Positions 24,640 to 36,407 of a stretch of DNA of 64,000 nucleotides are shown here, in pieces. The position numbers were made by a program, and so were the translations under genes. Every line of letters begins with the position of its first letter. The first letter of the stretch is position 1. Below the pieces are notes generated by a model. The model was not told the origin of the DNA and searched no databases. It saw only the letters and a program-made list of their open reading frames with translations. The DNA is from Polytrichum commune (taxonomy: Eukaryota; Streptophyta; Polytrichopsida; Polytrichales; Polytrichaceae). The DNA is taken from NCBI GenBank assembly GCA_950295325.1, contig OX485808.1:16884527-16948526 (forward strand). The letters are read 5' to 3'.

Positions 24640-26790
24640 TACATGTCTAGGTAGAAGGGTTAGCATACTTGGGTCTTAACAAATGTTATGTTGGTGTACA
24701 TCATAAGGTCTTTTATATAGCAGACAATGGCAAATATCTTAAGTTGTAAGTCATCAACATAACGAAGACACGGGAAGGAAAATTTTAATCCTACAACGAG
24801 ATTTTGGGAAGATCTAAATGTCACAAAGTTGAAGTCATGTAAGTTGGCTAAACCACTGAAAATAATGTTAATTTTGATTCTAGAGGACTCCATGCCATCC
24901 ATAGAATTGGATGCAACCCATGAATTACAAAGACCATAAATGCTTAAAAGACTACATACATACATACATACATACACACACATTTGATTTTTAAAACTTT
25001 TTTTCAGAGGTGGTCATGGTTCATTGACATGGTAATGGATGTCTCTCATATTAAAGTTGAATGCCCATCTTTAAAACATGTTTGATTTGGATTGATGCAC
25101 AAACTGGTAAAGATGGTGGACACTTCACCCACGAGCAAGAAAATGCGACCCCTTGCATGACTCATGTGACCTTCTATGAGCATCAAGATAGATAGATAGA
25201 AACTCCGACCCCTTTCAAGCAAGGGGCCGGCATGAATAAAGTGTCCGTTCGTAATGCCAATGACCCGATGCCCACCGGACAAGGGGACATTGGGACAAAT
25301 ACTACTCTCCCCTTTCGAGGATGGACACTATAGTGACACACTATACAAGTTCCTAGCTAGCCACTAGTGCCTTGAAGATACTGGACATGGTATCCCCCCA
25401 AAGGGCTTTGAGGTACACATACAACAAGATCCAAGGACCCCCCACCATAGTTGGGTGGACTAAGGTGGTGAGCACCACGCCGGCATCTATGAGCATCAAA
25501 TTTAATAAGGACATCGTTCTCCTTCCAATCAAAGCGAACTTCAACAAGACTTGCACCTACCTGTTATTGAAACATGTAAAAACCCTTGGACCATTGGAGA
25601 CACTTAAGGGTAAGACACACTACTGTTCAGGCGATGCTCATCATAAATTCATCCAGAAAACAAAAAAGAAAACTCCAACACCATGCATTCTCGCCCGGGA
25701 TTACAACCTGACTTAAGATAAGAATGCCCATCGTGTTTGTACGATAACAAGTCTCCTTAGAGTTATGAGATATCTTGTCGTACAACTGCAGTTGTGTTTC
25801 TTATTGAGGCCTGATTCGGTTACTTATCTCAATCGAACACCTATATTTGAGTGGCGATGGATAGTGTGGGCCATGCTAGAGACAACACTTCGTGTACGGA
25901 TCGCCTCTTGTCGAGTAGAAACCTTATACTAGGGGCGTCGAGGGTAAACTAATTTCACGGCCAATGAGAACCACATTTCATGGGTGTTTTGTGAGGCTTT
26001 GCCTGAACTTTACAGTTATGGCAGCTTCCCAGGGAATATTATGTTGGGTCATTTATGAGCTTCCACATGTATGCCAGCTCATCTCCGCTCAAAGGAAGGC
26101 CACTATCTTATACAAGAGTACGCCTCATTCATGAGTCATGGTCCGAAACATAAAAGCCATGAAATAGTATAGTATGCGGCCTGGATGCAGTGGTGCTCAA
26201 GATCGAAGCCTTCAATGCCCTTCAAACGCGATTTCGGCCCCTTCAAAATAAGTTATCCCTCTCTCAAAACGAGCCTTCAAAACGCAACCCCAAATTGGAA
26301 ACGAAGACGTCGCTTGAAGTCCTCAATGTAATATGCCCACCATGAGAACCAACGAGCGTAGGGCACTGCCACTACAAGAAGTGGAGTTAGATGGTTGTTT
26401 CTTGATTCTTCACATTATGCTGGAAACATGTACCATATGATTCATGCACGAGTTTCGTATGAGTTTTGTATTTCATTTCTATGTTCTTAGATTGATGTCT
26501 TGGATTTGAACCAACCCTTCAACTGAGGAGCTAAAATTTGAGAGCCCTTCAAAACGACACTCGTATGAGGGCTTTCAATCTTGAACACTGCCTGGATGAT
26601 ATTATTTTCAAGTTTATTTGACACCCATAAGTAGCTTTAGTTTGGTTTACTTGAGGTGATTTAGTAAAGACAAATTGACAACAAAACCTTGATGGGGGGG
26701 GGGGGAGAGGGTCAAGTTTTTGTTTTTTTTTATGTTGAATGAATAAGAAGTTGAATGTGAATTATACGTGAGGCGACAATTCACACCACC
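24640..26790. other. Intergenic, no gene recognised
   Basis: A CATA microsatellite lies at about 24,955-24,982. A 114-codon plus-strand frame at 25,372-25,716 has no recognisable domain and no support from neighbours. I call nothing here as a gene. Confidence 0.45.
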
Positions 26791-26804
26791 CCAATGTTAC
26801 TTAC

Positions 26805-27130
26805 CGTACCTTGAATCATAGACTTGCCATTGGAACTAGACAATGGTTGACTATCCCAATCACTAGAGATCATAACAAATTATGTCCATGTTGCTCTTAT
26901 AATGTGGTTGAAAATGAGGCTTGTTTTGTGCTGGAATGTCCCCCTATATAACTCCATTAGAGATAAGTTTCAATTGCTATTTGAGAATGTGGTGTTAGGG
27001 ATTATTAAATCTTTCTTTCAATTAGACCATCAAGCGATATGAACCTCTATCTCAACAAAGGCTTCCGCACTCCACCACTCTAGGGAATTAGTCAGCTTGA
27101 CACCATCTTGGTGTCCTTTTAGTCCCACGG
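26805..27130 (+). pseudogene. Fragment of a LINE-type retrotransposon tail
   Basis: The translation reads LAIGTRQWLTIP, then a zinc-knuckle-like CPCC...VENEACFVLECP, which is the usual C-terminal C-x2-C-x(n)-H/C tail found after the RT domain of many LINEs. After a one-base frame change at about 26,945 it continues YNSIRDKFQLLFENVVLG. No RT domain is present upstream, so only a 5'-truncated tail survives. A poly-G run and a T-rich stretch precede it (26,694-26,730). Confidence 0.45.
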
Positions 27131-27933
27131 GTTCCTTGGCTTTAAAGTCAATTTCATTTCATTCCTCACCATGTTGTTGTTGAGTTCAAACATCATGTGA
27201 AAAGGCCCAACTCCAAACTCTTTTTTTCCAAACACAAATTTTTGTTTGGCAGACTCACATGAGCTTGGGAGACTATACGGGTAGTGGGCGAAGATGGAGG
27301 CAACAACAATCCGTGCACTCCATTCAAGAATTACTATTGTTTTGTGCCAAATTGACCAAAGAAACATGAATTCTTTGCGGGAGCACCCCCCCCCCCTCCA
27401 CACACACACACACTAATACACACTAATGGCCAATTGAAGAACTAACATTCGTTAGCAAACATTCAATAAGAGAATAATCCAACACCAAAATGAGTTAAAT
27501 CAAGAACCGAGAAGACACATCCACTTGAAGGGAAGGCGGATGTAAACTAATATCGTATCAAGTTTATATGTGTGATTTTATAACATTCTTCAAGGGGGGG
27601 GGGGTTAGGGATTTGTTTTCTATGCCCGGCAAGCCTCCTACCCCACGCCCACCCAAACACATGTTATCCTAATGTTGTTCCTTGTAACAAACCTAGCCAA
27701 CTCGGTTGCATACACAACTCATTGATAAGTTTAGGCCTTGATGCCAATGTGTAACATGCTCGGAAGTTAAATTTAAGCACACATTACCGCATACGACGGT
27801 CACACTAGCCTTGCACCATGTTAGAACCGAGATGGTTTTAAACCTATACTTGCACATCATGGAAAAAGTGTAGGCATCTTTGCCCCTAGGTGCTAGCCTC
27901 ATTGCACTCCGCCTAGGGGCTAAAATAATGTGT

Positions 27934-27978
<45 letters not shown>

Positions 27979-29658
27979 AGGTGGAACAAAGGAGGTGCAT
28001 TTTTTCCGTCAAGTAGAGCGAAGCAGTGTGTATTTTTGACAAAGTTTTTGCAAGTTTTTGACATTTGGCACGAAACACTTGCACAAAAATAAACTGCACG
28101 TCAATTGACACACACAATTTAGATTTTGACATGTGGTGTGACTTGTGAAGAAAAAAACCACATGTCAATTGACACTGTAGTGATTGAGATGACACATACT
28201 ACTAGGCATGTGACATTTTCGAAGAAAATGTAGATGTCCATTGACATTCATTTTCGTTTTGTACGATGTCACGTGACACTTTGTATTTGAAGCTGAACAT
28301 CAAGTGAAACTTGTCAAACATACATACTGGAGCAAAGATTTCACAGCTGGGAATCAAACCACCAACCACCCGGTCGTTTAATGTCATCTAATTAGACGAG
28401 TTCCGCCCGTTGCCCAGTTAATCAAACAAAGATGAGAATTCTACAACACTAAATGCTAAAGAAGAAGACAACAACAAGAATAGAACAAGAATAAATCCAA
28501 AGAAACAACACGCCCACTTGAAGGGGGGCCACCTTTTTGTTTTGTTCTAGTGCACATTAATTTGGTATGCTACTACTATTATACATCCACATCCTTTTCA
28601 TCCGTCGGCGAAAATGTAGGCTAGATAATTTAGATGTTGGGATAAATGAGGCCAAAATTAGGCTAGGCTCCTTTCCCCAAGTCATGAGCTAGCCCCCAAA
28701 TGATGAGCCCCCCCTTAGCCGCCTCCTTAATGGCTAATAAATGCTGGCAGTAGGAAATAATAATAAATAATAAAGTGGTAGTGTACACACAAACTGAGAA
28801 CGACTCCCTAGGCAGTATGTATACAAGGGCCACATCACACACGGGCCAAGAGCCGTGACCATGAAATTGTGAGAGCCCGAGAGAAAGTGTCCCAAGGCAC
28901 CTCCACAATCATCCAGTGTGGTCACGGGCCCTCAAGTGTTGTGTGAAGTCATATGTGACCGGGCCCTCAACCAAATGCTATTTCAATTCATTTCTTCTCA
29001 TGCGGGTCCTCACACATGATAGAATAAAATAAACCATCGGTTGTGAGTGTTCGGAGTGCCATGGTCTCCCAGTTTTGTATTAAGCCTATCTCCAAAAGGT
29101 GGTTTTAGAAAATAAATCAAGTGACCATGAAACATGATCCATTTGATGCCACGTAGGACTCCATGTGGACTTTACATGCATCTTGCATTCACATACTCCG
29201 TTGGTCCCTCAAGCGTAGTGTGAAAGTGAACTTGGACCGGCTCCTCCTTTTTCCACCAATGAGAGTGCTTGAAGTGTTTTGGTCACGGGCACTAGGTGGC
29301 CCTAAGCCGTGGCCTACAATTACAACTAGTAATAGTAGAGTGCGTAAAACGGTTAATTTAATTTCCATTCGTAGCTTAAATTGGCAAATCCGAGACCAAG
29401 GTAGGAAATGCCAGGTGGCAACTAGGACCTAGTCCAGGTGAGGGTGATGATGATGAGCTGGATGGAATGTTGTACAAGTTAACTATATGTAGTCAAATAT
29501 AGTCGTTTATATAATTTGAGAATATGCTTCCAATTGTCAAAACAAACCATCATGCCCAATGGAGACTTGCCACGTGGTCAAACGCCACGTGGACGTCCTC
29601 TTTCACCTCCTTTTGGGGTGCAGCAGCACCCAAGCTAAGTTACATATGCTGCAGTGAA
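27131..29658. other. Intergenic, homopolymer-rich
   Basis: A run of 43 T lies at 27,935-27,977, a G run at 27,593-27,603, and a C/CA run at about 27,387-27,412. Phrases like GGTCACGGGCCCTCAAG near 28,920 and 29,280 recur near 2.66 kb in the other orientation and are relics of a dispersed repeat. No gene is recognised. Confidence 0.5.
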
Positions 29659-29862
29659 TTGTCCTCTTTGGTGTGGGTTACCATTTGGAGGTAATTTTTT
29701 TAAAAATCAACATTATCCTTTTTAACCAAGTAAGTTATCTCATGTTCTTTATGTGCATTCTAACTATTTATGTAGCTTGAGTAAAAAAAAATCCATACTA
29801 TGTTCAGTAAGATGTTATAAACATGTGTAATTCCAAATGGTAACCCACACTAAATAGGACAG
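29659..29862. mobile_element. MITE with GTGTGGGTTACCATTTGG ends
   Basis: The left end reads TTGTCCTCTTTGGTGTGGGT and the right end, reversed, reads CTGTCCTATTTAGTGTGGGT; both continue TACCATTTGGA. The interior shares a TTTTTAACCAAGTAAGTTATCTCATGTTCTT-like block with 6,885-6,925. About 204 bp, non-coding. Confidence 0.65.
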
Positions 29863-30360
29863 TTGAAAGTGGTCGCGGGTTGAGTTCCTTCTTGGGAGGA
29901 AGCTTGAAAGAATATAAATATAAGTATAAAAGGGACAAGCATCCCGAGCGTCGCCATGTGTCGAATACATGCCACACGCAAAAGTTGTGGCATTGGTGTA
30001 TTCTTGTTTGTACATGATCCTCAAAAATACTTTTCAAGTGGGAAAAGTTGTACGAAAGTTCCTATTCAGGTTTATGTTGTCTGTCACTTGTCACCACAAC
30101 CATCGTTTATGGTATTCATATCATGCGCACACTATGACCAGTGACTGGCCTGCACCAATGGGAGGGTTTCCATCTTGATAGGAGTTCTTGTATTGTATGC
30201 ATTGGTGAAACTACAGTATGCTTCATCCAATGAGGTTATCGTGAGTAGGATGGAAAATCTTTATTGGAAGTAGGAAATTTTGGAAAGAGATGCACTTTCC
30301 CTATCAAGAGGGGCTACCTCTTGCTGCCTAGGACCAACGACTAGGTCCTAGTGTGGGCAT

Positions 30361-30530
30361 GATATTAGTGTCATTTAATATTTGGAATTACTGTAGGTTT
30401 CAAAAAAGTTACCAACAAAAATTAAGTAGGTTGTTTCAACATCATCCAACATAAATGACTTTGCTTGATAGAAACATACATTCTTATTACAAAAAGTATC
30501 GTGTAACTCCGTACAGTAAGTGACACTACT
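30361..30530. mobile_element. CACTA-like MITE, degraded
   Basis: Opens AGTGTCATTTAATATTTGGAA and closes GTGTAACTCCGTACAGTAAG then TGACACTAC, the same arms as 18,776-18,989 with more changes. It directly abuts the next element. Confidence 0.5.
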
Positions 30531-31075
30531 ACCATGAACGGTATTTAGTATCACATGCGTAATACTTTCACTTACTCTATTTTGAGGCGTATGCTAGGCT
30601 ACATTGATGATTAACAACCTCACCATAGGTGTTACACCATGGCACTTGGCGTTCAAGTGTGCTTACTGATATCTTGGCATGAGTATGTTCAATAGTGTTA
30701 CGAGGTGCATGCCTGTGTTGCACAATGGTTTACAAGTTGACTAAAGTGTACACAAATGACACTTGCCATAAGTATGTTCAAAAATATCTTCCTCTTGCAC
30801 ACTAAAATGTACACGCATGACACTTGCCATTAGTACACTCCAAAATATCTTCTCCCTTGCATACTAAAACGCAAGACTATCATATAAAGCATCCCAATGT
30901 GCTTCTCTAGATGACATAATGTAAATATTTTTCACTTAAAGAAGCTACTTATGGTGACAAATGGAGTTGTATTAGCAATTAACAGCCATGACACTTTCAA
31001 GCCTTAAGGCATCTAGTTTAGGCCCTTGGCATATAGTGTACGTGACACTAAGTACCATGAACAATGTAGTGAACT
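30531..31075 (-). mobile_element. Copy of the 42.2-kb MITE, inverted
   Basis: Reversed, it opens CACTACATTGTTCATGGTAC and contains CGTACACTATATGCCAAGGG and GCATGCACCTCGTAACACTA, matching 42,215-42,703 and 49,676-50,150. Both ends carry GTGACACTA...TACCATGAAC. It is non-coding. Confidence 0.6.
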
Positions 31076-31764
31076 TCTAAGATAGACATATCTAATTCCA
31101 ACGTAGTGACAATTATGTCACTAATGTCTGAGTGGAATGTAATTAGATGTATATCAAAGAATGGACACCAAAAGGACATGTTTGATAAAAAGATTGGACT
31201 TCTTGCTCAAAATATGCATTCTCTTACTCCCAAACTTGATGGAGCGACCCAATACGGTTAAGGCCCAAATTGATTTCCCTCCCCCTTTTCCCCTTCCCCT
31301 TGTAGTGGGAGATGGCTAACCAACTTATGTAACTCCCCATGCACCGAGTTGTTATGTAACTTACGGTGGGAGTTAGTGCCGCTTTGATCATGCATAAATG
31401 GGGTCCTTAATGATGGCGTTAAGTGTGTGAGGCCCCGAATTATGATGACACATAATTAGGAGGTTGTTGGCCATGCATGAAGCCTATAGAAAGTGGTGCA
31501 CCCTCGACGGATCTCGGTTGGGATCCTCATATCAAATCAACGGCTACTGTACACTCTACTAATCGGGCGGGATCGCCCCAAATAACATCCCTTAATGCAT
31601 CCGATCAAAAAGAATATATATATATATATAAAATTCACCCCCAATAAGAATGTTGGTGTTTATTTTGGACACCCAAACTGAATTGCGAAACATAAATAGC
31701 CTTGCGCTTGTTTCCGGGTCCTACTCGTCCTCCATGCGAGGATCCCCACATGGAAGAATGGGGG

Positions 31765-32400
31765 CTATCCTTTATATCCAAGGCAAATCCAAGCTCCCGA
31801 GTTAGGAAACGTAAAAGAAAGCGGAAAGAAAAGTAGCTTTTGCCAAAGGAAAACAACATAGGTCTTGATGGAAACGGAGAAGCCGGCGCGGGGTCTAGAG
31901 AGAGAACACACTACAATGAATATTGTGTTTAGTGTCATATGGTATTTTATGTCACCGTGGTAGCTTTTCGAATGACACTTGTTATCCAAATGCCAATTTT
32001 GTAACAAAGATTGGTTTATTGGCACATTTAGTGGCATATTGGCACATCCTTACATTTTTGCAATGAAAAGTTGTCATGTGTGTTCGAAATATGGATAAGA
32101 AACCACTCGGTAAGTGACAGCAATTGCAACATTGTGAATGTATAATGCCCAAAGTGTTTTTTAGTTTTTTTACAGAAGGAATGACAAATAATGTTAGGTT
32201 TACATTTAGTGTTGGTGACAATAGACGGGTGGTTTACTTTAGTATTGAGTTAGAGAAAAACAAATAGAATTGGTGACACTAGATACAATATTTAGTGTAT
32301 TATTGGCCAGATTACCACTGTGCCCATGGCTAAGGTCTAGTAGTTTCCTAGATGGTGTAATGCAAATGTACGACTGAGGTAGATGTTGAAGTTTGCAATG
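31765..32400 (+). repeat. Duplicated segment, copy A (interrupted by a MITE)
   Basis: It matches 33,412-33,690: both share TATATCCAAG, CCAAATTCCCAAGTTAGGAA-like, GAAACGGAGAA, GGTCTAGAGA, GAACACACTA, and then TAACCACTGTG-like and TTTGCAATGTTGTAG blocks. Here a ~390-bp MITE sits between the GAACACACTA and GGCCAGATTACCACTGTG halves, while copy B has them joined. (AT)n lies just upstream at 31,612-31,631. Confidence 0.65.
31906..32298. mobile_element. CACTA-like MITE within duplicated segment A
   Basis: The left arm is TACAATGAATATTGTGTTTA and the right arm, reversed, is TACACTAAATATTGTATCTA, both followed by GTGTCA. The empty site is readable in copy B at about 33,592-33,606. The interior matches 7,003-7,300 in reverse orientation. 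Confidence 0.65.
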
Positions 32401-32499
32401 TTGTAGTTTCTACTAGCAAGGGGAGTTTGGATGGCGGACAGATAGCGTGTTTCCGGGATCTCTTTGGCCTTCATGTGAGGACTCCGGTCACAAGAGAGA

Positions 32500-32690
32500 T
32501 TTTGAGCGAATTGGTTAAGATCCAAGTGTTTCCAAGTCCACCCGATTACATATTTGATATATTCTATAATCTCTTTAAAAAGGATTGAAAATTTAGCCCA
32601 AAGTCTTGAATTTGAACTAGTTATTTCTCAAACTCATGCCCCAATCACATCAAACTATCTGTCTGGTTTTAGCTGTGGAATCGTTGGGGA
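32500..32690 (-). repeat. AACCGGTT-type repeat, degraded
   Basis: Reversed copy of the unit at 5.8 kb, recognisable by GTTTCCAAGTCCACCCGATTAC and the TTGAATTTGAACTAGTTATT block. The AACCGGTT cores are mutated. Confidence 0.55.
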
Positions 32691-32814
32691 TTATGTTGAG
32701 AAATAGATTTTGGCCCACCACTTTTCACATTGTTATAGTCGGAGATGCTGATGGATGATGCTAGAAGTGGATGGTGTGATCAATCCCTCAACTAGCTCAT
32801 CCATAAGATTTGTG

Positions 32815-33155
32815 AGTGTTATTTGGTGTGTCTTTCATATTCTTTCATTTATATTGCTTAGAACTCCACAATGAAACTCGTGTTGCATTGGCAAATCTAT
32901 GATGACGCATCATCATATATCGTGTTGACAATCGGACCCCACTTGATTAAGTTATGGTCATCAATTGTTGATTTCTTGAGTGAATACATATAGGTCCTCT
33001 CAATTATGTTCATTATCTGAGTGTGGAGTCTGAAGACATGATCCGATGTCTTTTAAACATGTGCTTTTATGGTCTTTGTTCCTTGATCCTAACCTAACCA
33101 CATACCAATCAAATACATGGGTCCAATCAAGAAAAGTAACCAAATATCACCCGCA
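32815..33155 (+). repeat. Dispersed repeat family R1, copy 3
   Basis: Shares ATGAAACTCGTGTTGCATTG, ATCGGACCCC and TAACCACATACCAATCAAAT with copies 1 and 2. It ends where a CACTA-like MITE begins. Confidence 0.6.
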
Positions 33156-33161
33156 TACCCT

Positions 33162-33389
33162 CACTGCACTAAATATTGTAATTGGTATCACTCACTATTT
33201 GAAATTACGCAATGCTATATCTATTCACTATATATCTCATATTTAACCAACACTTGTCAAATTGATTGTTGGACAATATAGAACATTAATAAATTTACTT
33301 GGTAAAAAGGTACATCAATAATGAAAAGATATAGCATCGTGTAACTCCAAATAGTAAGCGACACTTAAAACATCCTATTTAGTGTAGTG
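33162..33389. mobile_element. CACTA-like MITE
   Basis: The left arm is CACTGCACTAAATATTG and the right arm, reversed, is CACTACACTAAATAGGAT; both are followed by a TATTTG(G)A(A/G)TTAC and ATGCTATATCT block. Flanking triplets are CCT and CTT, a possible decayed duplication. 228 bp, non-coding. Confidence 0.65.
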
Positions 33390-33411
33390 CTTGGATCTCT
33401 CCAGAAGGGGG

Positions 33412-33690
33412 GCTATATATCCAAGTCAAATCCAAATTCCCAAGTTAGGAAAACCGCCCAACAGAAGATCTCAACAGTAATAGCAATCGATGTAAAAGGT
33501 AAAAGTAAGACTACGTGTAAAGAAAAGTAGTGCTTAAAAGAAAAAGTAGCGGACTGAGAAGAAACGGAGAAACCGTCGGGTCTAGAGAACACACTAGCTG
33601 GCCGGATAACCACTGTGCGCAAGGGGTAAGATCTAGCCGATTCCTAGATGATGCAACACAGATGTATCCCTAGGTAAGATTTTGGGTTTT
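33412..33690 (+). repeat. Duplicated segment, copy B (uninterrupted)
   Basis: Partner of 31,765-32,400 without the MITE. It leads directly into the GC-richer region upstream of RopGEF, so copy A may be a displaced duplicate of RopGEF upstream DNA. Confidence 0.6.
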
Positions 33691-34095
33691 GCAATGTTGT
33701 AGGTGGAGCTTGGCCGATGGAGGAGAGAAAGAGAGCCGTAGCGGTGATCATCCGCGGTGATCTTGTGGAGCTTCGGGGGCGAGAAAAATTTGCGGAGTTC
33801 AGGTTTGAGGTTCAGTGTAGTGGAGCCATGAGGCGCCGAGAATTACTTGCAAAACGACGGCTGGGAGGCCGCGTGCGGTGGTGAAATGAAGGCGGACGGT
33901 AAGTTAGTGGTAGCGTTTTGGTAGTGGATTCGAGTTGGACTGGAGGAGCTTGCCGGGAACAGCTGAGAAGCGGCCGAAATAGAGGCGAGGAAGTAGAGGT
34001 GATGGCAGGATTGATGATGGTGATGAGCTGAGGAGAATACAGCTGATAGGCGGTGAGCGAAAAGAGTTTCCATCAAGAAGGGTAGGATAGGGGGG

Positions 34096-34815
34096 GAGCT
34101 CCGGGCCTGATTTTATTGCGGAGCCCGGTTTCTGATTTTGCGTTGTCGCAAGTTCCGGATTTTTTTGGAAAACGACGAATGAAAGGCCGCGGGGAGCGGG
34201 AAGTTGAATGTTAACGGTAGCAAGTAGCGTTTTGTCAGGTGGAGGTTGCAGAGAGGATTCAAGTGTGGCGAAGAATGTGAAGCGGAAGTTTGTTAAGGAG
34301 CTGAACAGCTTACATGTGGAGCTCTGGGCTTGATTCGTTTCATGGACTCTGTTTCTGGTTTTGCGTAGTCACAAGCTTCTGGAAGGTTTGTTGCAAATCG
34401 ACCGATGGAAGGCCGCGGGAGGCGGGTAGTTGAATGTTAACGGTAGCAAGTAGACTTTTGTCAGGTTGAAGGTTGCAGAGGATTCAAAGTGTTGGTGAAG
34501 AATGTGAAGCGGAAGCTTGTTTAGGAGCCGGAAGGAGCTGTTGAAAGAGCTGAACAGCTTAAGCGGAGCTCCGGGCCTGATTGGTTTTGCGGAGCCCGTT
34601 TCCGGTTATGCCTAGTCACAAGCTTCTCGAATTTATTTCCCAAACGACGAATGGAAGGCTCGCGGGGAGCGGGAAGTTGAATGTTCACGGCAGCAAAGTA
34701 GCCTTTTGTTAGGTGGAGGTCGCAGAGGATTCAAGTGTGGCAAAGAATGTGAAGCGAAAGTTTGTTTAGGAGCCGGAAGCATCTCTTGAAAGAGCTCAAC
34801 CGCTTAAGCAGGGGC
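34096..34815 (+). repeat. Three tandem ~225-247-bp units upstream of RopGEF
   Basis: Units begin at 34,096, 34,319 and 34,566, each opening GAGCTC(C/T)GGGC(C/T)TGATT, then ...GAATG(A/G)AAGG-like, AAGTTGAATGTT, GGTAGCAAGTAG and AGAATGTGAAGCGGAAG. A more diverged relative lies at about 33,780-33,950. Local GC content is higher than in the surrounding DNA. They lie about 1.6-2.3 kb upstream of the RopGEF start codon and could be promoter-proximal or transcribed. Confidence 0.75.
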
Positions 34816-36407
34816 CGAAATAGAGGTGAGGGTACAGACGTGAGGAAATAGAGGCGACGTGAGAGGTTGGCAGTGGACACCGAGCGTTCGTGGAAAGATA
34901 GCAGGGGAGAGACAGAGCTTCAAACCTACGGGGGCAGATATTTCACTTCTTTTTTCTTCCTCCAGAACTCCGGAGGTTTATTTTTATATATCCAATTTAT
35001 TCTTCCACCTCTCAGTCCACCTTCGGCTTTGTCTTGGCTGATGCGACGACTTCAAAGTGAGCTTGCACATCGACTCACTAAAATTGCTCTGACTCATCTT
35101 AGCTGTGTTATTGTTCGTGTTCGGAATGCACTTACGGCGACCGAATGATAGCGAGGGCGATCACGCGTAATTTCTACTTCCAATGCAGAGAAATGCATTG
35201 ATATGTGCCTAGTTCTTTGGTGCTCACTTCATCGTGGCTGGCTAGCTGGCAGGTTACTTCTGACACACTGCACTGCGTTTAAATTTCAATGGTGCATATC
35301 CCATGTATGTAGCGCTGCAGAAGGCGATCGAAGCTTCTCTTCTATGGGAAGGGTGTCCATTCAACGTTCTGGACAGCTTCTCACACAAACAAGGATACTT
35401 GGAGTTTGTCGCAAAGACCACTTGCGAAGTTCTCATCCCAAAAGATTACTTACGTAGGAGAGTAACTTTAAGTTAGGGGCACCTGCCGTGCTTCAAAACT
35501 CTTAAACAAACGCAGAGGAGCTCAGTGGACTTCCCTTCTAGTTGCGGCAGTGACGCAAATGTTCCTGATGATTGACACTGTAAAATTATGGGAAGATATG
35601 GCGTTGATATGGCGCTTGCCAGGACTGTGAGGAACATGATGGCGACCATGGAAGGGGTGGGAATGGGAAATAGGTAGGGATGGAACAGGGAGGTCCACAC
35701 GAAGAAGCTAAAGCAATAGAAGAAGCAGAATCAGTGGGATGCATTGGTGTAAGTCGACGAGGCGGCCCTCCGTTAATTGGTTACACGTTATTGCGACTCT
35801 TCAGAAATATTACATGGTCTAAGGGGCTGCGGATTTGGCATCGCTTGGCAACGCCAGTTTACCAGCATCATCGACCATCCGGTACTCCTCTTTACTTTTC
35901 CGACGGCAAGGTTGTGCGGTGCTGCGCTACTTTTTGTAAGTACGTCCCTCAAGGTCCACCTCCACTGTTTCCGAGCTATATTGGCTTTACCGGCCTCTTT
36001 TTCTCGCCCGACATCCTCCTGATTAATCTTTAATCTGTGTGCCTGTCTGAACCAGTCATGGCTGGATCTCCTGTCCTTTCATCTTCGTTTTGTCTCTTAA
36101 GTGCTTCGTGTGTGCCACTGTGAAAATCTGTTCTTCTAATATCCTGGGCTAAATTAGTAAGGGTCTCCTTCATCTGTTGACTGCTTTGTGTCCATTCTCT
36201 GAAGGTGAATGTCTTGGTCAAAAATATGATGGGTATCAGTTTTAGCCCGTTGAGTACGGTCTGCGTATATGATGGTCATGAGGTAGCTGTGTGTGCAGCA
36301 TAATTTGTTCGGAGTTCATTGACATATTGAGATACGTCACATGATTTCAGACAATTTCTTACATTTTCCTGCCCTGTGGTGTTGGCTGTCCAGATTTTGT
36401 GCCAAAG
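34816..36407 (+). other. RopGEF upstream region / probable 5' UTR
   Basis: About 1.6 kb without a recognisable protein. The reading frame of RopGEF exon 1 is open back to 36,345. A splice-acceptor-like GATTTCAG ends at 36,350, so a 5'-UTR intron is plausible. A 117-codon frame at 35,680-36,033 matches nothing and is treated as non-coding. A pyrimidine-rich tract lies at 34,950-35,030. Confidence 0.4.

Noticed and set aside
25372-25716. 114-codon plus-strand frame
   Set aside because: No recognisable motif, no promoter or splice context, and it lies in a repeat-rich gene desert.
27693-28195. Frames with poly-Lys or poly-Phe
   Set aside because: They are produced by the T43 homopolymer, not by a gene.
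28330-28440. tRNA gene on the minus strand (GGTTTGATTCCC)
   Set aside because: The B box has a mismatch, and no acceptor-stem or anticodon-arm pairing could be made to fit a full tRNA.
35680-36033. 117-codon frame upstream of RopGEF as a separate gene
   Set aside because: No family resemblance; it sits where a 5' UTR is expected and has no supporting signals.
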